Below, in pieces: positions 15,550 to 21,466 of a stretch of DNA of 21,466 nt. Every line of letters starts with the position of its first letter. The stretch's first letter is position 1. The position numbers and the translations under genes were made by a program. Source of the DNA: Proteobacteria bacterium UBA6920 (lineage in GTDB: Bacteria > Pseudomonadota > Gammaproteobacteria > SG8-11); assembly GCA_002448875.1 (NCBI GenBank), contig DKAS01000098.1, forward strand, positions 2,226-23,691. Direction: 5' to 3'. The notes below the pieces were generated by a model. The model did not search any database and was not told where the DNA came from. It saw only the letters and a program-made list of their open reading frames with translations.

Positions 15550-16815
15550 CTAGATTTCAAGAAAAATGCGTTTGTACCAGATTTCCCGATAGTTGGGCAG
15601 TCCTGCGGAATATACCACCCAGATATCACCGTTGTGCACCATGGCGTGGGGTTGGCCGCAATTCGTTTCACGGGTCCCCGAAATCTTGATGTCACATTGC
15701 CAGTGACCGCTATTGTGGCAATAACGCTTGCACCAGACCGCCCAATCCCCACTTCGGTTTGAAATCCAGAACACCCAGACGTTGCCGAAGCGGTCGGACA
15801 GCGCGTAAGGCAGGCTATTCATTCCTTGCGCAACATCGCCACCGGTGAGAACCAGGGGTTGGGCATCCCATGTATCCGTCCGGCGGTGATACTTTAAATA
15901 TTGGATTTTGCTTACTCCAGGGACATTGGTTCTTGAGTTAAAGAACAACCAGATGTCGCGTGACCTATCCTCGGTGGCCACCGGTAATGCCCCCTGTTCG
16001 GCTGGTGTGAGCAGGGGACCTGCCTGCCAGCCTGTCGTTGGGTTGTGGCGCGCATAACTGATGTAAGCGTCGTCAGTTTGAATGCCGGTACAAAATGTCC
16101 AGATCTCTCCGTCACGGGCCAACAATGGAAAGGGATACCAATCGTTAGCAAAGTTGGTGGGTAATATAGCTGAGCCTGTCCAGCCGCCAGCCAGCGGGTC
16201 GTAGTGGATGTATCCACTTTTGTCGTCGCTGGAGCCGTCACGGCCCTGAAAAAATACCCAAAGGTTTCCCTGTCGGTCAGGTAGCGGCTTTGGGTAATAA
16301 AAAAAAGTATCAAAACCGGGTCCGAGCAAGTTTAAATTTACAGGTGGTTGCCAGGTTGAATTTGGCGGTCGGCGCTCATACCAGATATCGAGTTGGTCGT
16401 CATAAATTTCGTTGTAGTGGGCAACAAATGCCCATAAGTTACCTAGTGCATCGAACGAAGCGCCATATCCAGAGATGTCATCGAATCCGAATTGCAGTTG
16501 GCTGGGAGCCGTCCAACGATTTGTCTCTCCCAGGTAACGAGCATACCAGACATCGTATATGCCGCTGCGATTCGACAACCAGAAAACGTACAAGCGACCA
16601 CTTCCATCCTGCAATAGGTGGGGGAAGTAGTCATCCGCGGTATGCGCAGCAATTCTGAAAGGCGGCCGGCCGGGAAGTTCGCACCGCAGCATAGAGTTGA
16701 GAAGCTCGCGCAGGCTGGTTTTGAGATTGGCCCGGGCGTCATTGTCAAACCGATAGCCGGAACCCATGGAATCCAACGCCAGTTGGTCAAAATTATTAGG
16801 TGTTAAATTACTCAT
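15550..16815 (-). CDS. Seven-repeat beta-propeller protein without export signal
   Basis: The 421-aa protein has an N-terminal helical part (residues 1-50) and then seven repeats with the core G-x-(L/I/V)-(W/Y)-x-(F/V): at about residues 73, 125, 183, 236, 287, 344 and 396 (GRLYVFW, GNLWAFV, GNLWVFF, GEIWTFC, DIWLFF, GNVWVFW, GDIWVVY). Most are followed some 10-15 residues later by an aromatic element such as YDVWYARY, LDIWYERR, WAVWCKRY, REIWYKRI. Seven such units of 50-58 residues predict a seven-bladed propeller, possibly a ligand or sugar-binding lectin-like fold. No known catalytic motif was seen. There is no signal peptide. The start at 16815 has a strong AGGAGG 4 nt upstream; the longer frame to 16881 lacks one. 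First gene of a unit with the 116-aa unknown. Confidence 0.8.
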   Translation of the reverse strand: MSNLTPNNFDQLALDSMGSGYRFDNDARANLKTSLRELLNSMLRCELPGRPPFRIAAHTADDYFPHLLQDGSGRLYVFWLSNRSGIYDVWYARYLGETNRWTAPSQLQFGFDDISGYGASFDALGNLWAFVAHYNEIYDDQLDIWYERRPPNSTWQPPVNLNLLGPGFDTFFYYPKPLPDRQGNLWVFFQGRDGSSDDKSGYIHYDPLAGGWTGSAILPTNFANDWYPFPLLARDGEIWTFCTGIQTDDAYISYARHNPTTGWQAGPLLTPAEQGALPVATEDRSRDIWLFFNSRTNVPGVSKIQYLKYHRRTDTWDAQPLVLTGGDVAQGMNSLPYALSDRFGNVWVFWISNRSGDWAVWCKRYCHNSGHWQCDIKISGTRETNCGQPHAMVHNGDIWVVYSAGLPNYREIWYKRIFLEI

Positions 16816-16991
16816 AAATCCTCCTTTCGAACTCGATGACGATGCTTGTCGGCGAGTGTCCTGTTGTTGCGTAACTAACAAATTGACATATTTTCAGTTG
16901 TTCGTTACCAGTTCTTACTTTAGTAAATGTTGGAGGACAAATCAGTTAAATAGTGAAATTACGCTGAGTTTAAAAAGTCACTTAATGTGTC

Positions 16992-17139
16992 GCCGCCTGG
17001 GCCTATGGCCTGCATGGTCGCGTCACCGCCAAGACCCAGACCATCGTCCAGGGCGGAGCCAGCGTCAGCCTGGTGACCGGTTACGCCTTCGACACCGCGG
17101 GACAGCTGCGGCGCATCACCTACCCCTCGGGCCTGAATC
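16992..17139 (+). pseudogene. Fragment of an RHS/YD-repeat protein gene
   Basis: In the frame starting at position 16992 the translation contains YGLHGRVTAKTQTI, then VTGYAFDTAGQLRRITYPSGL. This is the repeated RHS core pattern (Y-D-x-x-G-R-x-x, then YxxDxxGqLxxItYPsG). The piece is internal to an RHS protein; the N-terminal part and the DPxGL end are both absent, and stops flank the frame (TAA 16983-16985 before, TAG 17235-17237 after). It is visibly GC-richer than the AT-rich DNA around it. It has no start codon and is a remnant of a once-large gene. Confidence 0.78.
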
Positions 17140-17162
17140 AAGCAGCACAAGCCTATCTTACC

Positions 17163-17558
17163 TATTATTACCTATATTTTAGAGCAGCGGATTATTTGCA
17201 GCTCCGCTGCCACGGCAGCAAAATGGAGCTGCGATAGTTTGTTGACCAGGCGGTTGACTTAACTAAACAAAAAGAAGGCTATACCCTTTATACAAGAATC
17301 TAATGGCCCCAACTCTGGGCCTTGGAGGATAAAACTTTTACCCCAGGACATGCCGAGCGGCGTTACATGAAGCAGGACTTTGATGACATTATGAAAGACT
17401 ATCCAGAGTCACTTTGGTGTCTGAATGCTTATGCCTATTCTGCGTGTCTGGCGAAAGATGAAATGACGACTCAACGAATATTGGAAAAGATCGGCAACTC
17501 ACCGCATTATGAAATATGGAAAAGTAAAGCACCTTACGATGTTTGCTGGGCATTGTGA
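17163..17558 (+). pseudogene. DUF4034-like C-terminal fragment, two in-frame stops
   Basis: In one frame continuous with the RHS scrap the translation reads FRAADYLQLRCHGSKMELR, stop (TAG 17235-17237), FVDQAVDLTKQKEGYTLYTRI, stop (TAA 17301-17303), WPQLWALEDKTFTPGHAERR, YMKQDFDDIMKDYPESLW, and on to the TGA at 17556-17558. Its pattern (W-G/H-G-S-K..., YTLYTRI-x-W, MKQxFDDIMxxYP.SLWxLNxxAYxACLA, IG) looks like DUF4034 proteins and their C-terminal region. The two stops interrupt it without change of frame, suggesting loss by point mutation (Gln to TAG, Tyr to TAA). Only the 3' third (from TTG 17322, 78 codons) is an open frame; the fragment may be untranslated. Identity of the family is my recollection, not a search. 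Confidence 0.6.
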
Positions 17559-17578
17559 TTTGCGGCAATGCGCCTGCG

Positions 17579-17602
17579 GCAGCCGCAGCCGCAGCCGCAG
17601 CC
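17579..17602. repeat. GCAGCC hexanucleotide microsatellite
   Basis: Four perfect tandem copies of GCAGCC, followed by a degenerate GCTGCA. It sits 21 nt after the DUF4034-like fragment and 73 nt from the end of the converging outer-membrane protein gene. No coding frame across it is convincing; one frame gives only a run of alanines. Confidence 0.75.
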
Positions 17603-17675
17603 GCTGCACGGACCTGGACTCCGGCATCCCGAGGAAGACGTCGGACGGTACGAAGAACCGAACCAAGACCGGTTG

Positions 17676-18320
17676 CTAGAACAACATCGTGAAATTTGTT
17701 CTGGTGTAGATAGACGCCCCGCGTTCGTTGACAATATATTTGTCGTCACTCCCGCTCGGGTCAGAAGTAGAATTACTCTGGGTTCTGCGCTCGTTTTTCC
17801 CACTAAAAAGATATAGCCCAGAGTCGAGGGAAAAACTGAAATTGTCGTTGATCAGATAACTGATACCCAAAGTGGGCTTGATGCCATAGTATAACCCGTT
17901 AGATTCGTCTTTCGTCTTGTGTGTAAAGGAATCGCCGGCGCTGTAAGTGTAGGTAGATTTATATTTGCGGTTTGTTTTCACTTTTCCCGCAATTAAATCG
18001 CTGCCGTAATAAAGCTCAAATGCAGGAAGGAGTTTTGCAATCCGGTACAAGCCGGTGCCCACGGAATAGTTCACCCTGCTGGAGGTGTTGTAATCCGACT
18101 GATCGGAATCGGCACGTTCGGTATCGGAGTAGTATCCAGCGAACGGTTGGATCATCAAAGTCGAGTCAATTTGAAAAGGTACCGATACGGCGCCGCCATA
18201 AGTCACTCCCGACAAGGAGAAAATGCCAGTTCCCAGTCCGATCTTGGTCTCCGCGTGCCCGAAACTGGATAACGTTAGTAGACAAAATGCCAAAACAAAG
18301 TACTTTAACAGCCTTAACAT
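17676..18320 (-). CDS. Small outer-membrane beta-barrel protein
   Basis: A 214-aa protein with a Sec signal peptide (MLRLLKYFVLAFCLLTLSSFGHA then ETKIG). The rest alternates polar and aromatic residues in strand-sized segments (GGAVSVPFQIDSTLMIQPFAGYYS, VNYSVGTGLYRIAKLLPAFELYYGSD, GLYYGIKPTLGISYLINDNFSFSLDSGLYLF). It ends in Phe (TNFTMLF), the usual outer membrane barrel C-terminus. It looks like an eight-stranded OmpA-like/opacity-type barrel, but no specific family is recognised. The start at 18320 has AGGGG 7 nt upstream. An 8-bp dyad lies 25-50 nt before the gene. Codon use is AT-rich like its neighbours, and it converges on the RHS/DUF4034 remnants. Confidence 0.8.
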   Translation of the reverse strand: MLRLLKYFVLAFCLLTLSSFGHAETKIGLGTGIFSLSGVTYGGAVSVPFQIDSTLMIQPFAGYYSDTERADSDQSDYNTSSRVNYSVGTGLYRIAKLLPAFELYYGSDLIAGKVKTNRKYKSTYTYSAGDSFTHKTKDESNGLYYGIKPTLGISYLINDNFSFSLDSGLYLFSGKNERRTQSNSTSDPSGSDDKYIVNERGASIYTRTNFTMLF

Positions 18321-18344
18321 TGCTTCCCCTCTGGGTGATTCTTA

Positions 18345-18370
18345 ACATAATGGCTGTGCGCGCATTATGT
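18345..18370. promoter_or_regulatory. Operator-like dyad upstream of the outer-membrane protein gene
   Basis: ACATAATG (18345-18352) and CATTATGT (18363-18370) are a perfect inverted repeat separated by 10 nt (GCTGTGCGCG). It is 25-50 nt upstream of the ATG at 18320, the typical place of a repressor or activator site. No matching regulator gene is in the window. Confidence 0.5.
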
Positions 18371-18719
18371 CTAATCCATGGTTCGATTATTGTTAGTAGC
18401 GCTTGCCAACGATAAAAAAATAGCGAGTTTGCAGATCGGAATGACCGAAGAGTGCCGGCCGAGACGGTACCACCTATTCAGGAAGGGAGCCACTGTAATT
18501 ATTTGCAGTACTCGGGGCGGATCGGTTGCAATCCTTGGCGCGCTATTATAGAAATAGTGCGTGTCGCGTTGTGTGCAACTGCTATTTCAGATTGAGTTGT
18601 ATCATTCGCTGCAGGTTCATGAAGAGTGCGCATTAGTTGCTTAAGCCCGCCGATTCGAATTGCTGTTACGATGTGGGCTTTTGTTCAATCGGATAAACCA
18701 GCCAGGAATAGGTGTTCTT
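18371..18719. other. Intergenic region without recognisable gene
   Basis: About 350 nt between the minus-strand barrel gene and the LPMO-like gene. No open frame with family resemblance. An imperfect long-loop stem AAGCCCGC (18643-18650) / GTGGGCTT (18673-18680) precedes a TTTG. The minus-strand promoter of the barrel gene and the plus-strand promoter of the LPMO-like gene must lie here, but no strong boxes were found. Confidence 0.4.
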
Positions 18720-19775
18720 ATGTCAATGCGTTGCCGTTTCGCCCAGGTTTCATGTCGTGTCTTTTTGGTTTCAATTGTCACATTGGCCGGTCTGCCAGCG
18801 TTAAGTCACGCCCATGCGCGCTGGGTGCTCAATTCGGTTACGCCGCCGCGCAGCGGCGACACCGGGCTGAAAATCGAGCCCTGCGGTGGCAAAGCGCGCA
18901 CCATGCGCACGACCATCTTCAGTGCCGGGCAAACCATCGACGTGCAATTCGAAGAAACGATTAACCACCCGGGCCATTATAGAATCGCGTTTTCGCCGGC
19001 AGATGATTTGAATTTTGACAGTAACGTGCTGGTCGACAATATTCCCGACACCACGAACACCGGCAGTTATACGCAGACCATCACCATCCCTGCGCAGGTC
19101 TGTACCGCATGCACGCTGCAACTGATTCAGGTCATGACCACCAGTCCGACGCCGCAGGCAGGGGATTTTTACTATTCCTGTTCGGATATACAGATCACCG
19201 AGCAGTTCGACACCACAGCGCCGAACGCGGTGGGCAATGTACAGGCGGGCGCGGCCGATGGACGAGTTGCGCTCAGTTGGGAAAATCCGGCGGCTGACTA
19301 CTATCGAGTCGTGGTCCTGCAATCCACCAGCCCGATTCTGGATGCGCCGGTCAACGGTGAAATGTATGCCGTCGGCGATATGATCAACAGTACACAGGTT
19401 ATTTACGCCGGGAGCGGCAGTTGGACAACGGCCACCGGCTTGACGAATAACAGTGAATATTATTTCAAGGTATTCGCGCAAAATCCACGCAAGAACTACG
19501 CAGGCGGTGTGGAAGCCAGCGCGATACCCGTCGCGGGCACACCTGTGAACGGTGGCGGAACCGGCAGCAACGGAGGCGGAACCAGTAACAGCGGAAGTGG
19601 TACCAGCGATTCCGGTAGTGGCGGGGATGCGGGTAAGTCCGGTGGCGGCAGCGGCGACGGCAGCAGCGGTAGTGGCAGTGGCGGCGGTGGCGGCGGTATG
19701 AGTTTGCTGTTCCTGTTCTCGTTATTCACGCTGCACTTCCTGGTCAAGGGAAGCCGCGTAAGGGACCGGACCTGA
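18720..19775 (+). CDS. SCE4755-type polysaccharide monooxygenase-like protein with FN3-like domain and GlyGly-CTERM-like anchor
   Basis: Signal peptide residues 1-31 ends LSHA, and the mature chain begins with His32 (HARWVLNSVTPPRSGDTGLK), as needed for the copper histidine brace of lytic polysaccharide monooxygenases. The second brace His is probably H83 or H86 in NHPGHYRIAF. Three Cys regions (C55, C128/C131, C154) suggest disulfides. Residues 167-270 look like a fibronectin type III domain (APNAVGNVQAGAADGRVALS, YYRVVVLQSTSP, YYFKVFAQNPRKNYA). A Gly/Ser linker (277-326) leads to a hydrophobic helix MSLLFLFSLFTLHFLV and basic KGSRVRDR, the layout of GlyGly-CTERM sorting signals. So it is secreted and then surface-attached or processed. 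Activity is inferred; the substrate is unknown. Start at 18720, not the 18660 frame extension, because the signal begins there. Confidence 0.85.
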   Translation: MSMRCRFAQVSCRVFLVSIVTLAGLPALSHAHARWVLNSVTPPRSGDTGLKIEPCGGKARTMRTTIFSAGQTIDVQFEETINHPGHYRIAFSPADDLNFDSNVLVDNIPDTTNTGSYTQTITIPAQVCTACTLQLIQVMTTSPTPQAGDFYYSCSDIQITEQFDTTAPNAVGNVQAGAADGRVALSWENPAADYYRVVVLQSTSPILDAPVNGEMYAVGDMINSTQVIYAGSGSWTTATGLTNNSEYYFKVFAQNPRKNYAGGVEASAIPVAGTPVNGGGTGSNGGGTSNSGSGTSDSGSGGDAGKSGGGSGDGSSGSGSGGGGGGMSLLFLFSLFTLHFLVKGSRVRDRT

Positions 19776-20047
19776 CGAATTGCAGTGACGCCCAGGGCGT
19801 GATAACGGCGAACGATGGTATGAATGGGGTATCGTTCACGGTCAGTCACGTTCCTGGGCGACCTCCGGCAAAGTCCGTTGCCGTGAAGCCGGACTAGCGA
19901 CCCCCCTTAGCGGCCTCGACCTGCGCCAAACGAAAGCCCCGGCTTTGCCAGGGGATACAGGCTTTTTGTCCCGGGTAAGTTGATCTGTGCTAGCATCTGC
20001 CTCTTGCGCCACCTTCCTTCATGCGGCCTGGTGAATTTCTAACCACT
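19776..20047. other. Intergenic region with hairpins and a candidate lolC promoter
   Basis: No gene in 272 nt. A perfect 7-bp inverted repeat GAACGAT (19810-19816) / ATCGTTC (19831-19837) could form a stem but has no U-tract. AAAGC/GCTTT around a 4-nt loop follows about 100 nt later. A better terminator for the LPMO-like gene was not seen. The promoter in front of lolC is listed separately. Confidence 0.45.
19988..19996 (+). promoter_or_regulatory. Candidate extended -10 for lolCD
   Basis: TGC directly followed by TAGCAT gives an extended -10 (TGn plus a 4/6 hexamer). A TTGTCC sits 19 nt upstream, longer than the ideal 17. It lies about 50 nt before the lolC start. Prediction only. Confidence 0.35.
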
Positions 20048-21295
20048 ATGTTCAGACCCCTGTCAGCATTTATCGGTTTGCGTTATACGCGGGCAAAACG
20101 CCGCAACCATTTTATTTCCTTCATTTCCCTGATTTCCATGGCGGGCATCGCCCTGGGAGTGACGGCCCTGATCACCGTGTTGTCGGTGATGAATGGATTC
20201 GAAAAAGAATTGCGGGAACGCATTCTGGGCATGGCGTCGCACGCGCAAATCCTTGGTTACGACGGGACCCTGCGCAACTGGCAGGAAGTGGGGCAGTATG
20301 CCGACAAGAATCCGGCCATCATCGGCTACGCCCCCTATGTGCAGGGCGAGGGTATGCTGACCTTCGGCGCCGAAGTGAACGGCGTGCTGGTGCGTGGCAT
20401 TCTGCCGGACTGGGAAGGTAAGGTGTCCGATGTGCAGGACAAGATGGTGGTGGGCAGCCTGGCCGAGTTGAAAGCGGGGGAGTTCAACATCATTCTCGGC
20501 GTCGATCTGGCGCGGCAACTGGGCGTGTTGCAGGGCGACAAAGTCACCCTGGTGGCGCCCTCGGCCAATGTGACGCCCGCCGGGGTCATGCCACGGCTGC
20601 GCCGTTTTACCGTGGTCGGCATCTTTGAAGTCGGCATGTATGAATACGATAGCTCACTGGCGCTGGTGCACCTGGATGACGCGGCGAAGTTGTATCGACT
20701 GGAAAACGGCGTGACCGGCGTACGCCTCAAGCTCAACGACATCTTCCGCGCGCCGGAGGTGGTGCGCGAGCTGGCGCGGGCGCTGCCCGGGGATTACCTG
20801 GTCAGCGACTGGACACGGCAGCACGCGAATTTCTTCCGCGCCCTGAAAATAGAAAAGCGCATGATGTTCATTATTCTGTCGTTGATCGTCGCGGTGGCGG
20901 CGTTCAATATCGTTTCCACCATCGTCATGGTGGTCACCGACAAGGTGACGGAAATCGCCGTGCTGCGCACCCTGGGCGCGTCGCCGGGCGATATCATGTC
21001 CATCTTCATGGTGCAGGGCACGGTCATCGGTCTGGTGGGCACGCTGCTGGGCGCCATCGGCGGCGTCACCCTGGCGCTCAATGTCGCCACCATCGTGCCG
21101 TTTATCGAGAAGACGTTCAGCATCCAGTTTCTGCCGGCCGATGTTTACTATATCAGCGAGTTTCCCTCCGACCTGCACTGGAACGATGTCTGGTTCATCA
21201 CCTTCGTATCTTTCACCCTGAGTATCGTCGCCACCCTGTATCCGGCCTGGCAGGCGTCGCGCACCCAACCGGCGGAGGCCTTGCGCTATGAGTGA
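20048..21295 (+). CDS. lolC: Lipoprotein-releasing system membrane protein LolC/LolE
   Basis: Inner-membrane permease of the LolCDE ABC transporter that hands outer-membrane lipoproteins to LolA. The 415-aa protein has the MacB/LolC topology: one TM at residues 20-45 ([39 protein letters not shown]), a large periplasmic domain (about 46-270), and three C-terminal TMs in FtsX-like region [40 protein letters not shown] and a last near 375-395, ending in [12 protein letters not shown]. The family motif [10 protein letters not shown] is plain. The ATG at 20048 is used, as the first conserved residues [15 protein letters not shown] follow it; 20021 is an alternative. It overlaps lolD by 8 nt (ATGAGTGA). 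Confidence 0.93.
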   Translation: MFRPLSAFIGLRYTRAKRRNHFISFISLISMAGIALGVTALITVLSVMNGFEKELRERILGMASHAQILGYDGTLRNWQEVGQYADKNPAIIGYAPYVQGEGMLTFGAEVNGVLVRGILPDWEGKVSDVQDKMVVGSLAELKAGEFNIILGVDLARQLGVLQGDKVTLVAPSANVTPAGVMPRLRRFTVVGIFEVGMYEYDSSLALVHLDDAAKLYRLENGVTGVRLKLNDIFRAPEVVRELARALPGDYLVSDWTRQHANFFRALKIEKRMMFIILSLIVAVAAFNIVSTIVMVVTDKVTEIAVLRTLGASPGDIMSIFMVQGTVIGLVGTLLGAIGGVTLALNVATIVPFIEKTFSIQFLPADVYYISEFPSDLHWNDVWFITFVSFTLSIVATLYPAWQASRTQPAEALRYE

Positions 21296-21466
21296 CGGCA
21301 CCGCGGTATTGCGCGCCCAGGGCGTCAGCAAGACATTTCAGGAAGGCAAGCTGGAAGTAGCGGTACTGCACGATATCAATCTTGCGGTGCAGCCAGGGGA
21401 GAAAATCGCCATCGTTGGCAGTTCGGGTTCCGGCAAGACCACCCTGCTGCACCTGCTGGGCGGGCT
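21288..21466 (+). CDS. lolD: Lipoprotein-releasing system ATP-binding protein LolD, partial
   Basis: Only the first 59 residues are in the window; the gene runs off the right edge. The N-terminus ([38 protein letters not shown]) and the Walker A loop [16 protein letters not shown] identify a LolD/MacB-type ABC ATPase. The start ATG lies inside the end of lolC, so the pair is translationally coupled. Identity as LolD rests on the adjacent lolC. Confidence 0.93.
   Translation, partial: MSDGTAVLRAQGVSKTFQEGKLEVAVLHDINLAVQPGEKIAIVGSSGSGKTTLLHLLGG

Noticed and set aside
16766..17182. Plus-strand 138-aa frame covering the propeller gene upstream region and the RHS scrap
   Set aside because: Its frame is not the one that encodes the RHS repeats, and its sequence has no domain; a chance frame.
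17579..17602. CRISPR or larger repeat array
   Set aside because: Only a short tandem hexamer with no spacers and no Cas genes.
17568..17816. 82-aa plus-strand frame containing the GCAGCC repeat
   Set aside because: It begins with repeat-derived Gln-Pro runs and crosses the end of the converging barrel gene; no family match.
17972..18415. Plus-strand 147-aa frame opposite the barrel gene
   Set aside because: Antisense to a protein with a clear signal peptide and barrel pattern; no recognisable features.

Overview
The window looks like a chromosomal segment of a high-GC gammaproteobacterium, probably a Chromatiales-like or related free-living lineage. The evidence is gene content and order: a yciB-yciI-bolA-parvulin block; a threonylcarbamoyl-AMP synthase-like gene, M50 protease, trpS, scpA, scpB, rluB block; and lolC-lolD. 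No rRNA, tRNA, CRISPR array or intact insertion sequence was seen.

Layout. (1) 1-1865, minus strand: a compact operon yciB - yciI - bolA - PpiC-type parvulin, the last cut by the window edge. (2) 2087-7404, plus strand: a housekeeping run of YciO-type Sua5/YrdC protein, site-2-type M50 protease, trpS, scpA, scpB and rluB, with tight spacing or overlaps. ScpB carries a very long acidic low-complexity tail. (3) 7428-8984: a secreted PhoX-family (DUF839) protein preceded by four CTGTCAT-like half-sites at exact 11-bp spacing, i.e. a tandem Pho box. It ends at a strong terminator. (4) 9047-10862, minus: a NamZ-like (DUF1343) exo-N-acetylmuramidase and an upstream DOMON-like protein. (5) 10967-14239: two divergent lipoprotein genes, one unrecognised and one a large Beta_propel-family protein, with a perfect hairpin between them. 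(6) 14321-14998: protein-L-isoaspartate methyltransferase (pcm). (7) About 15000-18700: an AT-richer accessory stretch. It holds a two-gene minus-strand unit (a leaderless seven-repeat propeller protein and a 116-residue unknown), a GC-rich scrap of an RHS/YD-repeat gene fused to a DUF4034-like pseudogene with two in-frame stops, a GCAGCC microsatellite, and a small outer-membrane barrel with an operator-like dyad in front. (8) 18720-19775: a secreted protein with a mature N-terminal His like the SCE4755 polysaccharide monooxygenase-like family, then an FN3-like domain and a GlyGly-CTERM-like anchor. (9) 20048-21466: lolC and the start of lolD, the lipoprotein-releasing ABC transporter.

How the parts fit: blocks 1, 2 and 9 are core functions (septation, tRNA modification and charging, chromosome condensation, ribosome modification, lipoprotein sorting). 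Blocks 3-5 and 8 are cell-envelope and surface functions, and the PhoX gene is probably switched on by phosphate starvation. Block 7 is the part most likely acquired by transfer and now partly decayed. The best candidates for under-described biology are the propeller/116-aa pair, the Pho-box-driven non-Tat PhoX variant, and the anchored LPMO-like protein.
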